A stretch of 64,000 nucleotides of DNA from Bacteroidota bacterium (GCA_016192075.1 JACPUU010000016.1:62001-126000); one strand, 5' to 3'. Shown: positions 35,429 to 44,306, counted from the first letter of the stretch. Numbers and translations are program-made. Notes: a model not told the origin generated them from the sequence alone.

Positions 35429-36961
35429 TTACATCCAGCCGCCGCGGTCTAAACTTCGGTATTGAATTGCTTCAGCGAGGTGATGTGGTTCGATGTTTTC
35501 AGCGTTTTCAAGATCGGCGATGGTGCGCGAAACTTTTAGAATGCGGCCGTATGAACGGGCTGACAATCCCATTTTGTCCATAGCATTTTTAAGAAGCAGC
35601 TGACCGCCTTCTGAAATCTGACAATGTTTGTCAATCAGCTGCGGATTGAGTTGTGCGTTGTAGTGAATGCCCCTGTATTCCTTAAACCGTTTGGCCTGAA
35701 TGTTGCGTGCAGCAATGACTCTTTTTCGCACCGCTTCACTGGATTCTCCTTTTTTGCCATCGGCAAGCTCGTCAAATTTTACTGCAGGAACTTCAATGTG
35801 CAAATCAATACGGTCCATGAGCGGCCCTGATATTTTTTGGAGATAGCGTTTAACAACAATTTCAGGATCAGAATTCGGGTCATTGGCGTCGTAAAAATTA
35901 CCCGATGGAGAAGGGTTCATCGAAGCAACAAGCATAAATCCCGCCGGATATTCAACAGACATTTTTGCACGTGAAATGGTAACAACACGATCTTCCAAAG
36001 GCTGGCGCATAACTTCTAAAACCTGCCGTTTGTATTCAGGCAATTCATCCAAAAACAAAATGCCGTTATGAGCCAAAGAAATTTCGCCGGGTTTTGGATG
36101 AGAGCCTCCGCCAACCAATGCCACATCTGAAACAGTGTGATGCGGTGAACGAAATGGACGTGTCATTAAAAGACCATGATTGGCACCAACCAGGCCGGCA
36201 ACGGAATGAATTTTTGTGGTTTCCAGTGCCTCATCCAGTGTAAGAGGTGGAAGTATGGTCGGGAGCCGTTTTGCCAACATGGTTTTTCCAGAACCCGGCG
36301 GACCTACCAGTAAAATATTATGGCCGCCTGCCGCTGCAATTTCAAGTGCACGCTTCACATGTTCCTGCCCTTTCACATCTGCAAAATCCATCAGGTAATT
36401 GAGTGAATCATTTTCTGTTTCGGTACGCTCAAACCGGGCCGGTAAAATGGTCTGTGTTCCATTGAAAAAATCAACGGCTTCTTTGATGTTTTCGATGCCT
36501 ATTACATCAAGACCTTCAACAATGGCCGCTTCATTGGCATTTTGTTTTGGTAAAACAAATCCCTTGTAGCCCAGGTCGCGTGCTTTGATGGCAATGGAAA
36601 GTGCACCGCGGATAGGTTGCAAACCACCGTCAAGTGATAGTTCCCCCATAATGATGTAGCGGTCAATTTCAGGGTTGACAATTTGTTCACTGGCGGTTAG
36701 AATACCAACTGCAATGGTCAGGTCATACGCTGAACCTTCTTTGCGGATATCAGCAGGCGCCATGTTGATGGTTATTTCACGCTGCGGAAATTTAAAATCA
36801 GAATTGGTAAATGCGGCTTTGATGCGCTGATGACTTTCTTTAATGGCACTGTCAGGCAACCCGACCAGAAAAAAGTTAATTCCTTTTCCAATGTTTGTTT
36901 CAACTGTGATGGGAATGGCTTCGATACCATACACCGCACAGCCGTAAGTTTTTACGAGCAT
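35429..36961 (-). CDS. comM: YifB/ComM family Mg-chelatase-like AAA+ ATPase
   Basis: 510 residues. An N-terminal ribosomal S5-like (Lon-like) domain (about 20-165: GINFFLVGLPDSAIKESHQRIKAA, GELSLDGGLQPIRGALS) precedes the AAA+ module with Walker A LLVGPPGSGKTMLAKRLPTILPP (about 217-240), Walker B GILFLDELPEYKRQVLEVMRQPLED, and a C-terminal Mg-chelatase lid (LSARSYGRILKVSRTIADLEN). In Vibrio, ComM is a hexameric helicase that helps branch migration during natural transformation; homologues are widespread. No competence genes neighbour it here, and it stands alone on the minus strand. The Lon-like domain lacks an evident protease dyad, as is normal for the family. Confidence 0.93.
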   Translation of the reverse strand: MLVKTYGCAVYGIEAIPITVETNIGKGINFFLVGLPDSAIKESHQRIKAAFTNSDFKFPQREITINMAPADIRKEGSAYDLTIAVGILTASEQIVNPEIDRYIIMGELSLDGGLQPIRGALSIAIKARDLGYKGFVLPKQNANEAAIVEGLDVIGIENIKEAVDFFNGTQTILPARFERTETENDSLNYLMDFADVKGQEHVKRALEIAAAGGHNILLVGPPGSGKTMLAKRLPTILPPLTLDEALETTKIHSVAGLVGANHGLLMTRPFRSPHHTVSDVALVGGGSHPKPGEISLAHNGILFLDELPEYKRQVLEVMRQPLEDRVVTISRAKMSVEYPAGFMLVASMNPSPSGNFYDANDPNSDPEIVVKRYLQKISGPLMDRIDLHIEVPAVKFDELADGKKGESSEAVRKRVIAARNIQAKRFKEYRGIHYNAQLNPQLIDKHCQISEGGQLLLKNAMDKMGLSARSYGRILKVSRTIADLENAENIEPHHLAEAIQYRSLDRGGWM

Positions 36962-37111
36962 AGGTTAGTTGCATAGAAAATCGTCTGGAATAAAAATGAA
37001 GTACGTTTGATGATCACTTTTTTGTGACGCATCTGAAATTGCCTGCAATTGGTAATCAGGAACCAAAAGTAATAAAAATTAAATTATAAGCGCTAATTGA
37101 TTAAAAAATAA

Positions 37112-38368
37112 TCAAGCGGATTGTTTAACTTTTTTAAAATAGAACCAGATTGACGCAACAAGAAGGACTAAGATAATGAATGCGAACTTTTTTTTGGGGA
37201 ATTTCCAGACAGCTTCATCTCTGGTTCTTTCCAAATAAGATTGACTGAGAGAAATAAATTGCATTTGCTTTGGAACAAAGTTTCTTTCATGGTTTCCGGT
37301 TCCCTGTTGTCCACTGACATTGTCTCCAAAACTGAATATCTTATTCTGATCTGTAATAACAAGAGACTGAAAACAACCTCCACCAATTTCCCGGGCATTG
37401 ATTATGCCATTAACCGGCATAGGGTCTTCCTGGTTCAAGGAATTTCCGGTTCCAAGCATTCCATAGATATTACGCCCCCATGTCCAAACCTGACCATCTT
37501 TATCTATAGCCATGGAATGCCAACTGCCACAGGCAATTTTTTCAAGGGGAGGCAGATTTTGCTTTTTTTGGATCCCCTGATAAAATGAAACTTTGGCTGT
37601 ATCACTATACGTTGATGGAATTGCGCCCCAAACAAACAGATTACCTAAAGAGTCAAGCACTACAGAATGTCCCCAACCTGCGGCAACCATTTTGATTGGA
37701 GGAAGACCATCAATCTTTTCAGCAAAAGGTTGAATAGTACTGTTGAAATGCCCTAATTCACCATAATAATTCGCACCCCAGGAGTAGACGTGTCCTGAAC
37801 TGTCTAAGGCCAGGTTGTGGTTACCTACAGTTTCAATAGAAACAATTCCTGTTAGTTGGGTATGAGCGTCTGATTTTAAAACCGGGCACAGGTGATCTGA
37901 CGGAAGAAGATTGCCGGTACCTGATTCACCGCCAATGTTTGATCCTGTTGACCAAACGGAACCATCGGTAGTCAGAAAAATACTATGACTGTAACCACCT
38001 GCAGCATTGGAGAACAGAAGATCAGGGTAGATTTGGGTGGGTTCAGATAAATTCAGGGGTTGTTTAATTCCAAGCTGACCATTTTCGTTACTGCCCCAAA
38101 CCCAAAGGTGACCGGAACTGTCAATAGCAATAGAATGGTCATATCCACGGGCTATGGCAACTGAACCTGGAATAGCTACTTTTATAGGATTTTGGGCGGT
38201 TTTAAGATAACTGACTCCCAATTGGCCATGATTGTTTCTTCCACAGGTCCAGACGCTGCCGTCTGTGGTTAGAATAATTGCATGCCCGTTTCCGGCATCT
38301 ACCTGCTGGCAGTGTAACGGTTTAATCAGGAAGACTAGCAGCGTAAAAAGTGTCACTTTTTGGATCAT
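37112..38368 (-). CDS. Exported RCC1-repeat protein with C-terminal membrane anchor
   Basis: 418 residues. A signal peptide (KVTLFTLLVFLIKPLHCQ) is followed by about six to seven RCC1 repeats forming a beta-propeller: recurring HAIILTTDGSVWTCGRNNHGQLG, HSIAIDSSGHLWVWGSNENGQLG, HNLALDSSGHVYSWGANYYGELG, HSMAIDKDGQVWTWGRNIYGMLG. Near the C-terminus a single hydrophobic helix (about 395-411, FAFIILVLLVASIWFYF) ends in KKVKQSA, a positive stop-transfer tail, so the propeller is probably held on the periplasmic face of the inner membrane. There is no T9SS sorting domain. RCC1 propellers bind proteins; no partner is evident. It is flanked by comM and gmhA on the same strand but with gaps of 150 and 47 bases. 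Confidence 0.82.
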   Translation of the reverse strand: MIQKVTLFTLLVFLIKPLHCQQVDAGNGHAIILTTDGSVWTCGRNNHGQLGVSYLKTAQNPIKVAIPGSVAIARGYDHSIAIDSSGHLWVWGSNENGQLGIKQPLNLSEPTQIYPDLLFSNAAGGYSHSIFLTTDGSVWSTGSNIGGESGTGNLLPSDHLCPVLKSDAHTQLTGIVSIETVGNHNLALDSSGHVYSWGANYYGELGHFNSTIQPFAEKIDGLPPIKMVAAGWGHSVVLDSLGNLFVWGAIPSTYSDTAKVSFYQGIQKKQNLPPLEKIACGSWHSMAIDKDGQVWTWGRNIYGMLGTGNSLNQEDPMPVNGIINAREIGGGCFQSLVITDQNKIFSFGDNVSGQQGTGNHERNFVPKQMQFISLSQSYLERTRDEAVWKFPKKKFAFIILVLLVASIWFYFKKVKQSA

Positions 38369-38415
38369 ACCAAATGGGCTAACGTTTCTTAAGCAGAAGG
38401 GGTTGGGGAAAGCAA

Positions 38416-38988
38416 TCAGGTATTCGATTCAATGTAATGAATCAGAGAGTGAATGATTTTGATGTGAATTTCCTGCACGCGGTCAGCCCAGGCGCTCATG
38501 GGGGTTCTGATTTCCAGGTCAACCATATCCGCCATTTTGCCGCCTGATTTTCCGGTTAAACCAACCACAAACATTTTATTGGCTTTGGCTGCCAGAACGG
38601 CGTTGATTACATTTTGTGAATTACCACTGGTAGAAATGGCGAGCAAAACATCACCGGGGCGGCCGATACTTTCAACATAACGTGAAAAAATATAGTCGTA
38701 TCCATAATCGTTGGCAATACAGGTGATATGGGCGGGATCAGAAATAGCGACAGCCGGAATAGGGCCCCGGTTTTCACGGAAACGGCCTGTCATTTCCTCG
38801 GCAAAATGCATGGCGTCACTCATTGATCCGCCGTTGCCGCACGAAATGACTTTTCCGCCTTCTTTGATGGACAAAATCATCGCATCTCCGGCACGTTTTA
38901 TTTTTTCAAAATTTGATTCGTCTTCAATGAACTGGGCCAGTACTGACTGGGCTTCCAAAAAATGGCTCGCAATTTGTTTAGTGCTCAT
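38416..38988 (-). CDS. gmhA: Phosphoheptose isomerase (SIS domain)
   Basis: 190 residues of the GmhA/LpcA family. Motifs: [28 protein letters not shown] (about 46-73), [50 protein letters not shown] and [18 protein letters not shown], ending [20 protein letters not shown]. The catalytic Glu and His regions ([12 protein letters not shown]) are kept. It isomerises sedoheptulose 7-phosphate to D-glycero-manno-heptose 7-phosphate, the first step to ADP- or GDP-heptose for LPS core or surface glycans. GmhB, HldE or HddA genes are not nearby. The ORF has a plausible ATG start directly after the preceding divergent gap. Confidence 0.92.
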   Translation of the reverse strand: MSTKQIASHFLEAQSVLAQFIEDESNFEKIKRAGDAMILSIKEGGKVISCGNGGSMSDAMHFAEEMTGRFRENRGPIPAVAISDPAHITCIANDYGYDYIFSRYVESIGRPGDVLLAISTSGNSQNVINAVLAAKANKMFVVGLTGKSGGKMADMVDLEIRTPMSAWADRVQEIHIKIIHSLIHYIESNT

Positions 38989-39057
38989 TTGCGTTTAGAT
39001 TTCATCAAATGTAGCAAAAATGTGCCGACCCCATTTAGTTCATTTATGAATCTTCGT

Positions 39058-39065
39058 TATATTTG
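39058..39065 (+). promoter_or_regulatory. -7 promoter box of the small secreted protein gene
   Basis: TATATTTG matches TAnnTTTG, with a TTTAG-like -33 at the right distance (39034-39038). The ATG is 38 bases downstream at 39103. Confidence 0.42.
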
Positions 39066-39102
39066 AAGGATTGTATTACAGAGTGCCAAAACTATTTAAA
39101 CT

Positions 39103-39528
39103 ATGAAAAGAATAATTTTACTCGGTTTTTTCTCACTGATACTTGGGAGTGCATTTGCGCAAACCGGATGTTACGCAGACTGGAAAAAAGCGTTTGATGA
39201 GCGGGGGGCTTATGCTGTCGGAGATGAGGTTCACAGAAATGTTTACATCGCTTTTGTGGAAGAAGGAGAATCGTATTGCGTAGCCGGTAAAGCACGTGTG
39301 GAGTATGGTAAAATTGTTTCGATATGGCTGATGTTTGAAGATGGTACCTATGATCTGATGGAGGCCGATAAATTTACCAATAAGGCTAAATCTGCACCAA
39401 CCATTATTAATGGTATTTCAGAAGAAATTATTACCAAAGAAGGGGAGCATTTGTACATCATCTTTGTAGACAAAATCAAACCGAAAAAGAAAACGTATAA
39501 AACCGTTGGCGGACCTGGCGATTTATAG
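39103..39528 (+). CDS. Hypothetical small secreted protein
   Basis: 141 residues with signal peptide MKRIILLGFFSLILGSAFAQ. The mature part (TGCYADWKKAFDERGAYAVGDEVHRNVYIAFVEEGESYCVAGKARVEYGKIVSIW) looks like a small beta domain with two cysteines that could pair, and a basic C-terminal tail (KIKPKKKTYKTVGG). No family recognised. It has its own promoter-like sequence upstream and a bidirectional terminator downstream, so it is a single-gene unit. A periplasmic or outer-membrane-associated location is inferred; no lipobox or T9SS domain is present. Confidence 0.72.
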   Translation: MKRIILLGFFSLILGSAFAQTGCYADWKKAFDERGAYAVGDEVHRNVYIAFVEEGESYCVAGKARVEYGKIVSIWLMFEDGTYDLMEADKFTNKAKSAPTIINGISEEIITKEGEHLYIIFVDKIKPKKKTYKTVGGPGDL

Positions 39529-39556
39529 CCTGAAGCCATTTGGTTGAAGAACTGAG

Positions 39557-39591
39557 AACCCCTGCTTTTATTGATATAAGGCAGGGGTTTT
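39557..39591. terminator. Terminator between two convergent genes
   Basis: AACCCCTGC (39557-39565) pairs with GCAGGGGTT (39581-39589); further A-T pairs in the loop region can extend the stem. It is followed by T on the plus strand and lies between the small secreted protein and the end of the endonuclease-like gene, so it probably serves both. Confidence 0.78.
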
Positions 39592-39592
39592 C

Positions 39593-40633
39593 TTATGGTT
39601 TTGGTTGAATGATTACATCCATGTAAACAGGCAAATGATCTGCATAACCGCCGTGGTAAGTGAAGCCATCGTATGTGCGGTTAGTGGTTTTACCAATGCC
39701 GTCGCTTTCAGGTTCCAGTAAATAATCAGCGTCAAAAATCTGTGCCCGATTTAAAGGGGCATACAATCCGGCGGTTCCCATTGAAAGAGATTGAGTCACT
39801 ATAAACTGATCTAAAATACCCCATTCGTGCTGGTAATTATGCGTGCCTTTACTGTTTTCGTATTGCCAGATCAGGTTCATTAAATCACCCGTTTTGAGTG
39901 AAGCAGAATCTTTTTGTGCGCGTAATAGTTCATGCATGCTCACATCATCCGGATGATCATTAAAATCACCCATGGCTAAAATGTAAGCACCAGGGTCCAG
40001 CGTCATTAATGAATCAAATTTCTGACGCAGTGTAAGTGCTGCAAACTGACGTTTGGGTTCTGTGGCCAGCTGCCCTCCGTAACGTGATGGCCAGTGGTTG
40101 ACAAACAGGTGTAGTGTGTCCTTGCCAACAAGACCTTTCATGTAAAGAATATCCCGCGACGGACCCGGATTGATGGGAAAAATAAGTTCATACGAATAAT
40201 AGCCCAGCAATTTAAAATGTTCAGGCCGGTAAATAAAAGCCACATCAATTCCACGACTGTCTTTGGATTCCTGGTGAACAACGTTGTATCCAAATTCTTT
40301 CAGCGGTGAATTGTAAACCAGGTCTTTGAGGCATTGCAAATTTTCTACTTCACACAAACCAATAACTGCAGGTGGTTCCCAGCCGCCAATGGCTATTGCG
40401 GTTTTTCCGATTTTGGCCAGCTTGTCATTGTAACGCTGATAGGTCCAGTGACGCGTACCTTCTTCAGTAAATTCGTCGTCGTTTTTTAACGAATCATTTT
40501 CAGGATGAAATAAATTTTCCACGTTGTAAAACATGATGCGGATTCCACTTTTGTCTTCCTGCGGATTTTGAGAAAAGGCAAAATTGTTTAGCAACAGAAT
40601 CAGGAAAATGGTTAACCCAATTGGTTTTTTCAT
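39593..40633 (-). CDS. Exported endonuclease/exonuclease/phosphatase-fold protein
   Basis: 346 residues with signal peptide MKKPIGLTIFLILLLNNFAFSQ. It has the EEP (DNase I-like) fold: IRIMFYNVENLF (metal-ligand Asn), VIGLCEVENLQCL (catalytic Glu), FVNHWPSRYGGQ (His), ILAMGDFNDHPDD (Asp-x-Asn) and GTHNYQHEWGILDQFIVT, ending with GYADHLPVYMDV (final Asp-His). All the usual catalytic residues are there, so it should be an active phosphodiesterase or nuclease in the periplasm or outside. The substrate (DNA, lipid or phospho-sugar) is not told by the sequence. It is a single-gene unit facing the SPFH gene across an inverted repeat. Confidence 0.88.
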   Translation of the reverse strand: MKKPIGLTIFLILLLNNFAFSQNPQEDKSGIRIMFYNVENLFHPENDSLKNDDEFTEEGTRHWTYQRYNDKLAKIGKTAIAIGGWEPPAVIGLCEVENLQCLKDLVYNSPLKEFGYNVVHQESKDSRGIDVAFIYRPEHFKLLGYYSYELIFPINPGPSRDILYMKGLVGKDTLHLFVNHWPSRYGGQLATEPKRQFAALTLRQKFDSLMTLDPGAYILAMGDFNDHPDDVSMHELLRAQKDSASLKTGDLMNLIWQYENSKGTHNYQHEWGILDQFIVTQSLSMGTAGLYAPLNRAQIFDADYLLEPESDGIGKTTNRTYDGFTYHGGYADHLPVYMDVIIQPKP

Positions 40634-40653
40634 CCGTAAATCAAGGATTAAAA

Positions 40654-40751
40654 GTCATTTCGACTGTAAGGAGAAATCTGTTGGTTGTACACACATATTT
40701 TGTACACTTTACATTACTTACAAGCAGATTTCTCCCTTCGGTCGAAATGAC
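40654..40751. repeat. Large imperfect inverted repeat (REP/MITE-like)
   Basis: Left arm 40654-40680 (GTCATTTCGACTGTAAGGAG then AAATCTG) and right arm 40725-40751 are complementary at 24 of 27 positions around a 44-base centre. The GTCATTTCGAC...GAGAAATCTG string is a short repeat I know to be dispersed in many Bacteroidota genomes. It fills most of the 131-base gap between two minus-strand genes. It could be a target of Y1 transposases like the relic at 34853-35338, and the RNA would form a strong hairpin. Confidence 0.82.
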
Positions 40752-40764
40752 GGGGTAAAAAAGT

Positions 40765-41691
40765 TTAATTTCCGCTTTGCGTATTTTCACTCAGCTTATT
40801 GCCTACTAAGGTTCCTTGTAAAATCTGTTCCTGGAAATCTTTCATGGCACTTGGTGAATGCGGTATCAGAATGGATGTGTTTTTACCGTTTGATCCAATG
40901 TGGTTCAGGGTATCAAAATATTGCGTCAATAAAACAAAGTGCATAATTTCTTCGTGTGAAACGCCTTTGAGTGTTTTCTGAAAATCTTCAACCGATTCTT
41001 TAAATCCGCGGATAATTTCACGACGCTGTGCGGCAATACCTTCACCGGAAAGTCGTTTTGATTCAGCATCTGCTTCAGCAGCTTTAATCACACGGATTTT
41101 TGCTCCTTCTGATTCTTCCATGGTTGCTTCTTTATCACGTTTTGCGGCGTTGATACGGTTCATGGAATCTTTTACACGCGCATCCGGATCAATGTCTGTG
41201 ATAAGCGCTTTTACAATCAGGTATCCATAATCATCCATCGAGTCAGCCAGGTTTTGACGAACCGCCGTTGCAATGTCTTCTTTTTTTGCAAAGACATCAT
41301 CCAGTTCCATTTTAGGAACCTCAGCCCGCACGTCATCAAAAATATACGACGCAATCTGGTGACGGGCATTGTCCAATGCATAATGCGCTTCCCACAATTT
41401 ATCAGGCATTACCTGGAACTGAACTGAAACGCGAAGGTGAACAAATACATCATCACGTGTTTTGGTTTCAACATCTACATCCAACTGCTGAACACGCAGG
41501 TTCATAACGCCTGATTTTTTATCAATGAACGGAATAATGAATCCCAGTCCGGCGTTTGACATTTTCTGAAATTTTCCAAGGCGTTGAATAACGTAAACCG
41601 TTTTTTCATTTACCAGGATAATTGATTTGACAAGCAGCAGCAAAATAAATGCTCCACCTACTGAATAGAGAATAATTGTTTGTTGATCCAT
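40765..41691 (-). CDS. SPFH/Band 7 domain membrane protein
   Basis: 308 residues. One N-terminal transmembrane helix (about 7-27, ILYSVGGAFILLLLVKSIIL) is followed by the Band 7 domain (NEKTVYVIQRLGKFQKMSNAGLGFIIPFID, VQQLDVDVETKTRDDVFVHLRVSVQFQV, about 28-185) and a long Glu/Ala/Lys-rich coiled coil (about 175-260, AAKRDKEATMEESEGAKIRVIKAAEADAESKRL). The family (stomatin, HflK/C-like) forms large oligomeric rings or cages in the membrane and organises proteases or lipid domains. No NfeD or FtsH partner gene is adjacent. It is upstream of the endonuclease-like gene on the same strand with the inverted repeat between. Confidence 0.92.
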   Translation of the reverse strand: MDQQTIILYSVGGAFILLLLVKSIILVNEKTVYVIQRLGKFQKMSNAGLGFIIPFIDKKSGVMNLRVQQLDVDVETKTRDDVFVHLRVSVQFQVMPDKLWEAHYALDNARHQIASYIFDDVRAEVPKMELDDVFAKKEDIATAVRQNLADSMDDYGYLIVKALITDIDPDARVKDSMNRINAAKRDKEATMEESEGAKIRVIKAAEADAESKRLSGEGIAAQRREIIRGFKESVEDFQKTLKGVSHEEIMHFVLLTQYFDTLNHIGSNGKNTSILIPHSPSAMKDFQEQILQGTLVGNKLSENTQSGN

Positions 41692-41913
41692 AACGTTTGT
41701 TTTTCAGTTTGTTTTAGGTTTGTTTCAGCACCACCGGCTCAGGGACTCTTACTTTTTCCTCAAGGCTATTGTGCGAAAGGGTTTTAAAGGTACTATTTTT
41801 TTTAAATCATTCAAACTCAGGGAAGAAAATCGTGTATTTCGCTTTTGGTCTGAAAATTAATTTGTTACTTCACCTGAAATTCAGTACATTTCAATTAAAC
41901 AATACCTGAAACT

Positions 41914-42561
41914 ATGTTAGACTATATCATGCACCTGTCACCGGGCATTCTGATTGCTCTGGTGATTGTCGTTTTCATTGGGTTGGTTTCTCAGGCCGCG
42001 CTTTATGCCAAGGCCGGCGAACCCTGGGTGGCAGCGTTGGTTCCGGTCTGGAACGTAATTATTTTTGTAGATGTTGTTGGCAGACCCAAATGGCAAAGCT
42101 GGATTATTATGGTTCCCGGGTTCACTATTATGACCGTGATTTTGCTTTACTGGCCGCAGCTGGATGGTTTGTTTCCGGTAATTGATTCAGAAACGCTGGT
42201 AGCCAGCCCGTGGGGAACCAAAAGTAGTTTTGCAGATGCTACCATGCCCTTAATGGTTATGGGTATTGTATCTATTCCAATGATTATATTCATGATGGTT
42301 ATTTTTGCTGAAATCTGTCAATCATTTGGCCGGCATAAAACGTCAGACAAAATTGCGGCTATTGTTTTCAACGGTGCTTATCTTTTATTTGCCATTGCAC
42401 TTTCTCCTACAGCACAATACGAAGCTCCGTGGTATAAAAAGAAACGCGGTTTGCCATACACCGTTCCTGAAGATCCGCGAAAAATTAAAGCACAGCAAAT
42501 GGCCAAAGCACAGGCTATGGCTAAAGCTCATGGACATGGGCATTATGGGCATAAGAAGTAG
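41914..42561 (+). CDS. DUF5684-type membrane protein with His/Lys-rich tail
   Basis: 215 residues with four or so transmembrane helices (about 8-30, 38-54, 62-80, 108-136). The block LYAKAGEPWVAALVPVWNVIIFVDVVGRPKWQSW (about 30-64) is typical of DUF5684 proteins, a family that in Bacteroidota may be fused to or stand next to signal peptidase I; no peptidase is seen here. A later helix carries FAEICQSFGRH. The last 30 residues are cytosolic and unusual: KIKAQQMAKAQAMAKAHGHG, then HYGHKK, a basic and His-rich tail that might bind a metal. Function is unknown. The assignment is from motif memory. Confidence 0.75.
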   Translation: MLDYIMHLSPGILIALVIVVFIGLVSQAALYAKAGEPWVAALVPVWNVIIFVDVVGRPKWQSWIIMVPGFTIMTVILLYWPQLDGLFPVIDSETLVASPWGTKSSFADATMPLMVMGIVSIPMIIFMMVIFAEICQSFGRHKTSDKIAAIVFNGAYLLFAIALSPTAQYEAPWYKKKRGLPYTVPEDPRKIKAQQMAKAQAMAKAHGHGHYGHKK

Positions 42562-42638
42562 GGAGGAAGAACCTGTATCGCAAGTACTTTTAATGCGCAA
42601 ATCACTGATTTTTTTTGAATTGATATCCCAATTCTGCG

Positions 42639-42700
42639 TGATCAGCGGCCCTTTTCCGCGTCGCGATACTTCGCGATCTGCGGGAATATTTTGATCAAAA
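42639..42700. repeat. Dispersed repeat, copy A
   Basis: Starts GATCAGCGGCCCTTTTCCGC and continues through GTCGCGATACTTCGCGATCT to GCGGGAATATTTTGATCA. It closely matches 58737-58798 in the window. It sits in the 202-base gap after the DUF5684-type gene. Both copies are in the same orientation. Confidence 0.7.
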
Positions 42701-42715
42701 AATCAAATTCAAACA

Positions 42716-42742
42716 GTTTCTCAAAGAAACCAGCGTTTTTTT
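42716..42742 (+). terminator. Weak terminator
   Basis: GTTTCT (42716-42721) pairs with AGAAAC (42725-42730), loop CAA, then CAGCG and seven T. The stem is only 6 bp and lies 155 bases beyond the preceding stop codon. Confidence 0.35.
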
Positions 42743-42763
42743 GTAATTTATAATGGCTAAATT

Positions 42764-43672
42764 ATGGTCAGGAGCGTATTTCCACTTTTATTGCTTTACT
42801 CACTGTATTCAGTTGCACAAATACCCAATTACTTTGAGAATAATCCCTTGTGGTATTGCAGTTTTTGGGATTCAGATCAATGGAATACACCTGCCGAACC
42901 TTTTACAGACGAGTATATTTATTATTTGAATGGAGATACAACGGCGTTAGGCTTTACGTATCACAAGGTGTTTAAAAAAGGGTACAGGAATTTTGAAAAC
43001 ACACCCCAACAAATGGATGTAATGTTTGATGAACAGACAGCTTATTACATTCGTCAGGAGGGTCGATCTATAAGGTTCTTTACAGCTTCCAATAATGCTG
43101 ACTCATTACTTGTGAGTTATGATTATGCAGTTGGAGATACCGTTTCCGGTTATATATTCACCGGGTGTCATTTGAATGACACAATTCAAAAAATTGATTC
43201 AGTTCTGATAAATACCGAATACAGGAGACTGCTTTACCTTGATACACTTAATGGACCTGTTATTACAGAAGGAATTGGTCATCAGAACCAACTCGGTGGG
43301 TCTGGTGGTGAGCTTTTGGAAATGTTATGCACCGGAACGGGATTTGACTATTACATTCATTGTTATGGGCAAAACAACAACCCGTTATGGGACGCAGAAG
43401 GCAACGGGGGAGATTGCTTTTTGAATGTTTCTGTTTCAGTAAATTCCATTCCGGAATACAAAATTTATCCAAACCCTGTTACGAATCAATTCAGCGTCAT
43501 TTCTTCAGTTTCTGGTCCACTTGTTATTTCATTGGTAGATATCTATGGAAACACTATTTTAACTACTACAGAGAAAACGGTAAATACTGAGCCATTGGTT
43601 TCAGGAATATATATTCTGGTTTTGACAGATCATGGAGGAAATAGGATCAGAAAAGAAATAATTAAACTGTGA
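42764..43672 (+). CDS. Secreted protein with T9SS type A sorting domain
   Basis: 302 residues. Signal peptide MVRSVFPLLLLYSLYSVAQ, a mature domain of about 200 residues with no family I recognise (WYCSFWDSDQWNTPAEPFTDEYIYYLNGDTTALGFTYHKVFK, EGIGHQNQLGG), then the T9SS type A C-terminal domain (about 225-302: IPEYKIYPNPVTNQFSV, VDIYGNTILTT, LVSGIYILVLTD, RKEIIKL). This general N-terminal type, with a TxFGFxYxKV-like segment and a xEGIG stretch, is common in Bacteroidota cargo. It starts 203 bases after the DUF5684-type gene. It is probably surface-exposed or released. Confidence 0.85.
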   Translation: MVRSVFPLLLLYSLYSVAQIPNYFENNPLWYCSFWDSDQWNTPAEPFTDEYIYYLNGDTTALGFTYHKVFKKGYRNFENTPQQMDVMFDEQTAYYIRQEGRSIRFFTASNNADSLLVSYDYAVGDTVSGYIFTGCHLNDTIQKIDSVLINTEYRRLLYLDTLNGPVITEGIGHQNQLGGSGGELLEMLCTGTGFDYYIHCYGQNNNPLWDAEGNGGDCFLNVSVSVNSIPEYKIYPNPVTNQFSVISSVSGPLVISLVDIYGNTILTTTEKTVNTEPLVSGIYILVLTDHGGNRIRKEIIKL

Positions 43673-43760
43673 ATATGAAATTCTACACACGCGCGCGAAA
43701 AAAGTAATGCCTTCTATTCTGTCTCCGGTTACCTTTTCCTCCTCCCTTACATTTAAGTAC

Positions 43761-44306
43761 ATGAAACCAAAAATCACGCTGATCTTTCTAAGTCTTTTTG
43801 CAGCATTCGTTTTGCATGCGCAGACAGACACACTCAATCAATACGATGTCAATGGTGAAAAACACGGCACCTGGGTTGTTTATCTGGATGCCAACTGGAC
43901 AAAAATTACGGATAGTGCTGTAGCCTGTTACACGCGGTATGCGGTGTACATTCACGGGGGCAATTTATATCCCATGGCACGGTGGGGCAAAAAAGGATAT
44001 ACGCTGAAACGGAACGGTGAAGTGGTTACGTGTGTTCCGGGGAAGGCAGTGATGCTTGATGGTGAATACAAATGGTACAATGCCAAAGGACATTTACTTT
44101 CCACACACATACTCAAAAACGGAATTTATACCTATTATGAATATTATACCTCGTCTGGTACAGTGCGCGGTAAGTTTGCCTACACGGAGCAATGTGGCGA
44201 AACGCCATTGGACTATTGCCTTTATATTTATGATAAAAAGGGTAATTTAAAAGTGAAGGGTCCCATTCCAAGAGATTCAACAGGGAAACCAATTAATAAA
44301 GAATAG
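43761..44306 (+). CDS. Secreted protein with MORN-like repeats
   Basis: 181 residues. Signal peptide MKPKITLIFLSLFAAFVLHAQ, then a region with NQYDVNGEKHGTWVVYLDANW, GEYKWYNAKGHLLSTHILKNGIYTYYEYYTSSGTVRGKFAY and YIYDKKGNLKVKG, resembling the MORN-2 type repeats (G-x-Y-x-x-G) of Bacteroidota envelope proteins. I use ATG 43761, which begins the signal peptide; the frame extends upstream to 43707. No T9SS domain or lipobox, so periplasmic is likely. It is 88 bases after the T9SS cargo gene and may share its transcript. Function unknown. Confidence 0.72.
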   Translation: MKPKITLIFLSLFAAFVLHAQTDTLNQYDVNGEKHGTWVVYLDANWTKITDSAVACYTRYAVYIHGGNLYPMARWGKKGYTLKRNGEVVTCVPGKAVMLDGEYKWYNAKGHLLSTHILKNGIYTYYEYYTSSGTVRGKFAYTEQCGETPLDYCLYIYDKKGNLKVKGPIPRDSTGKPINKE

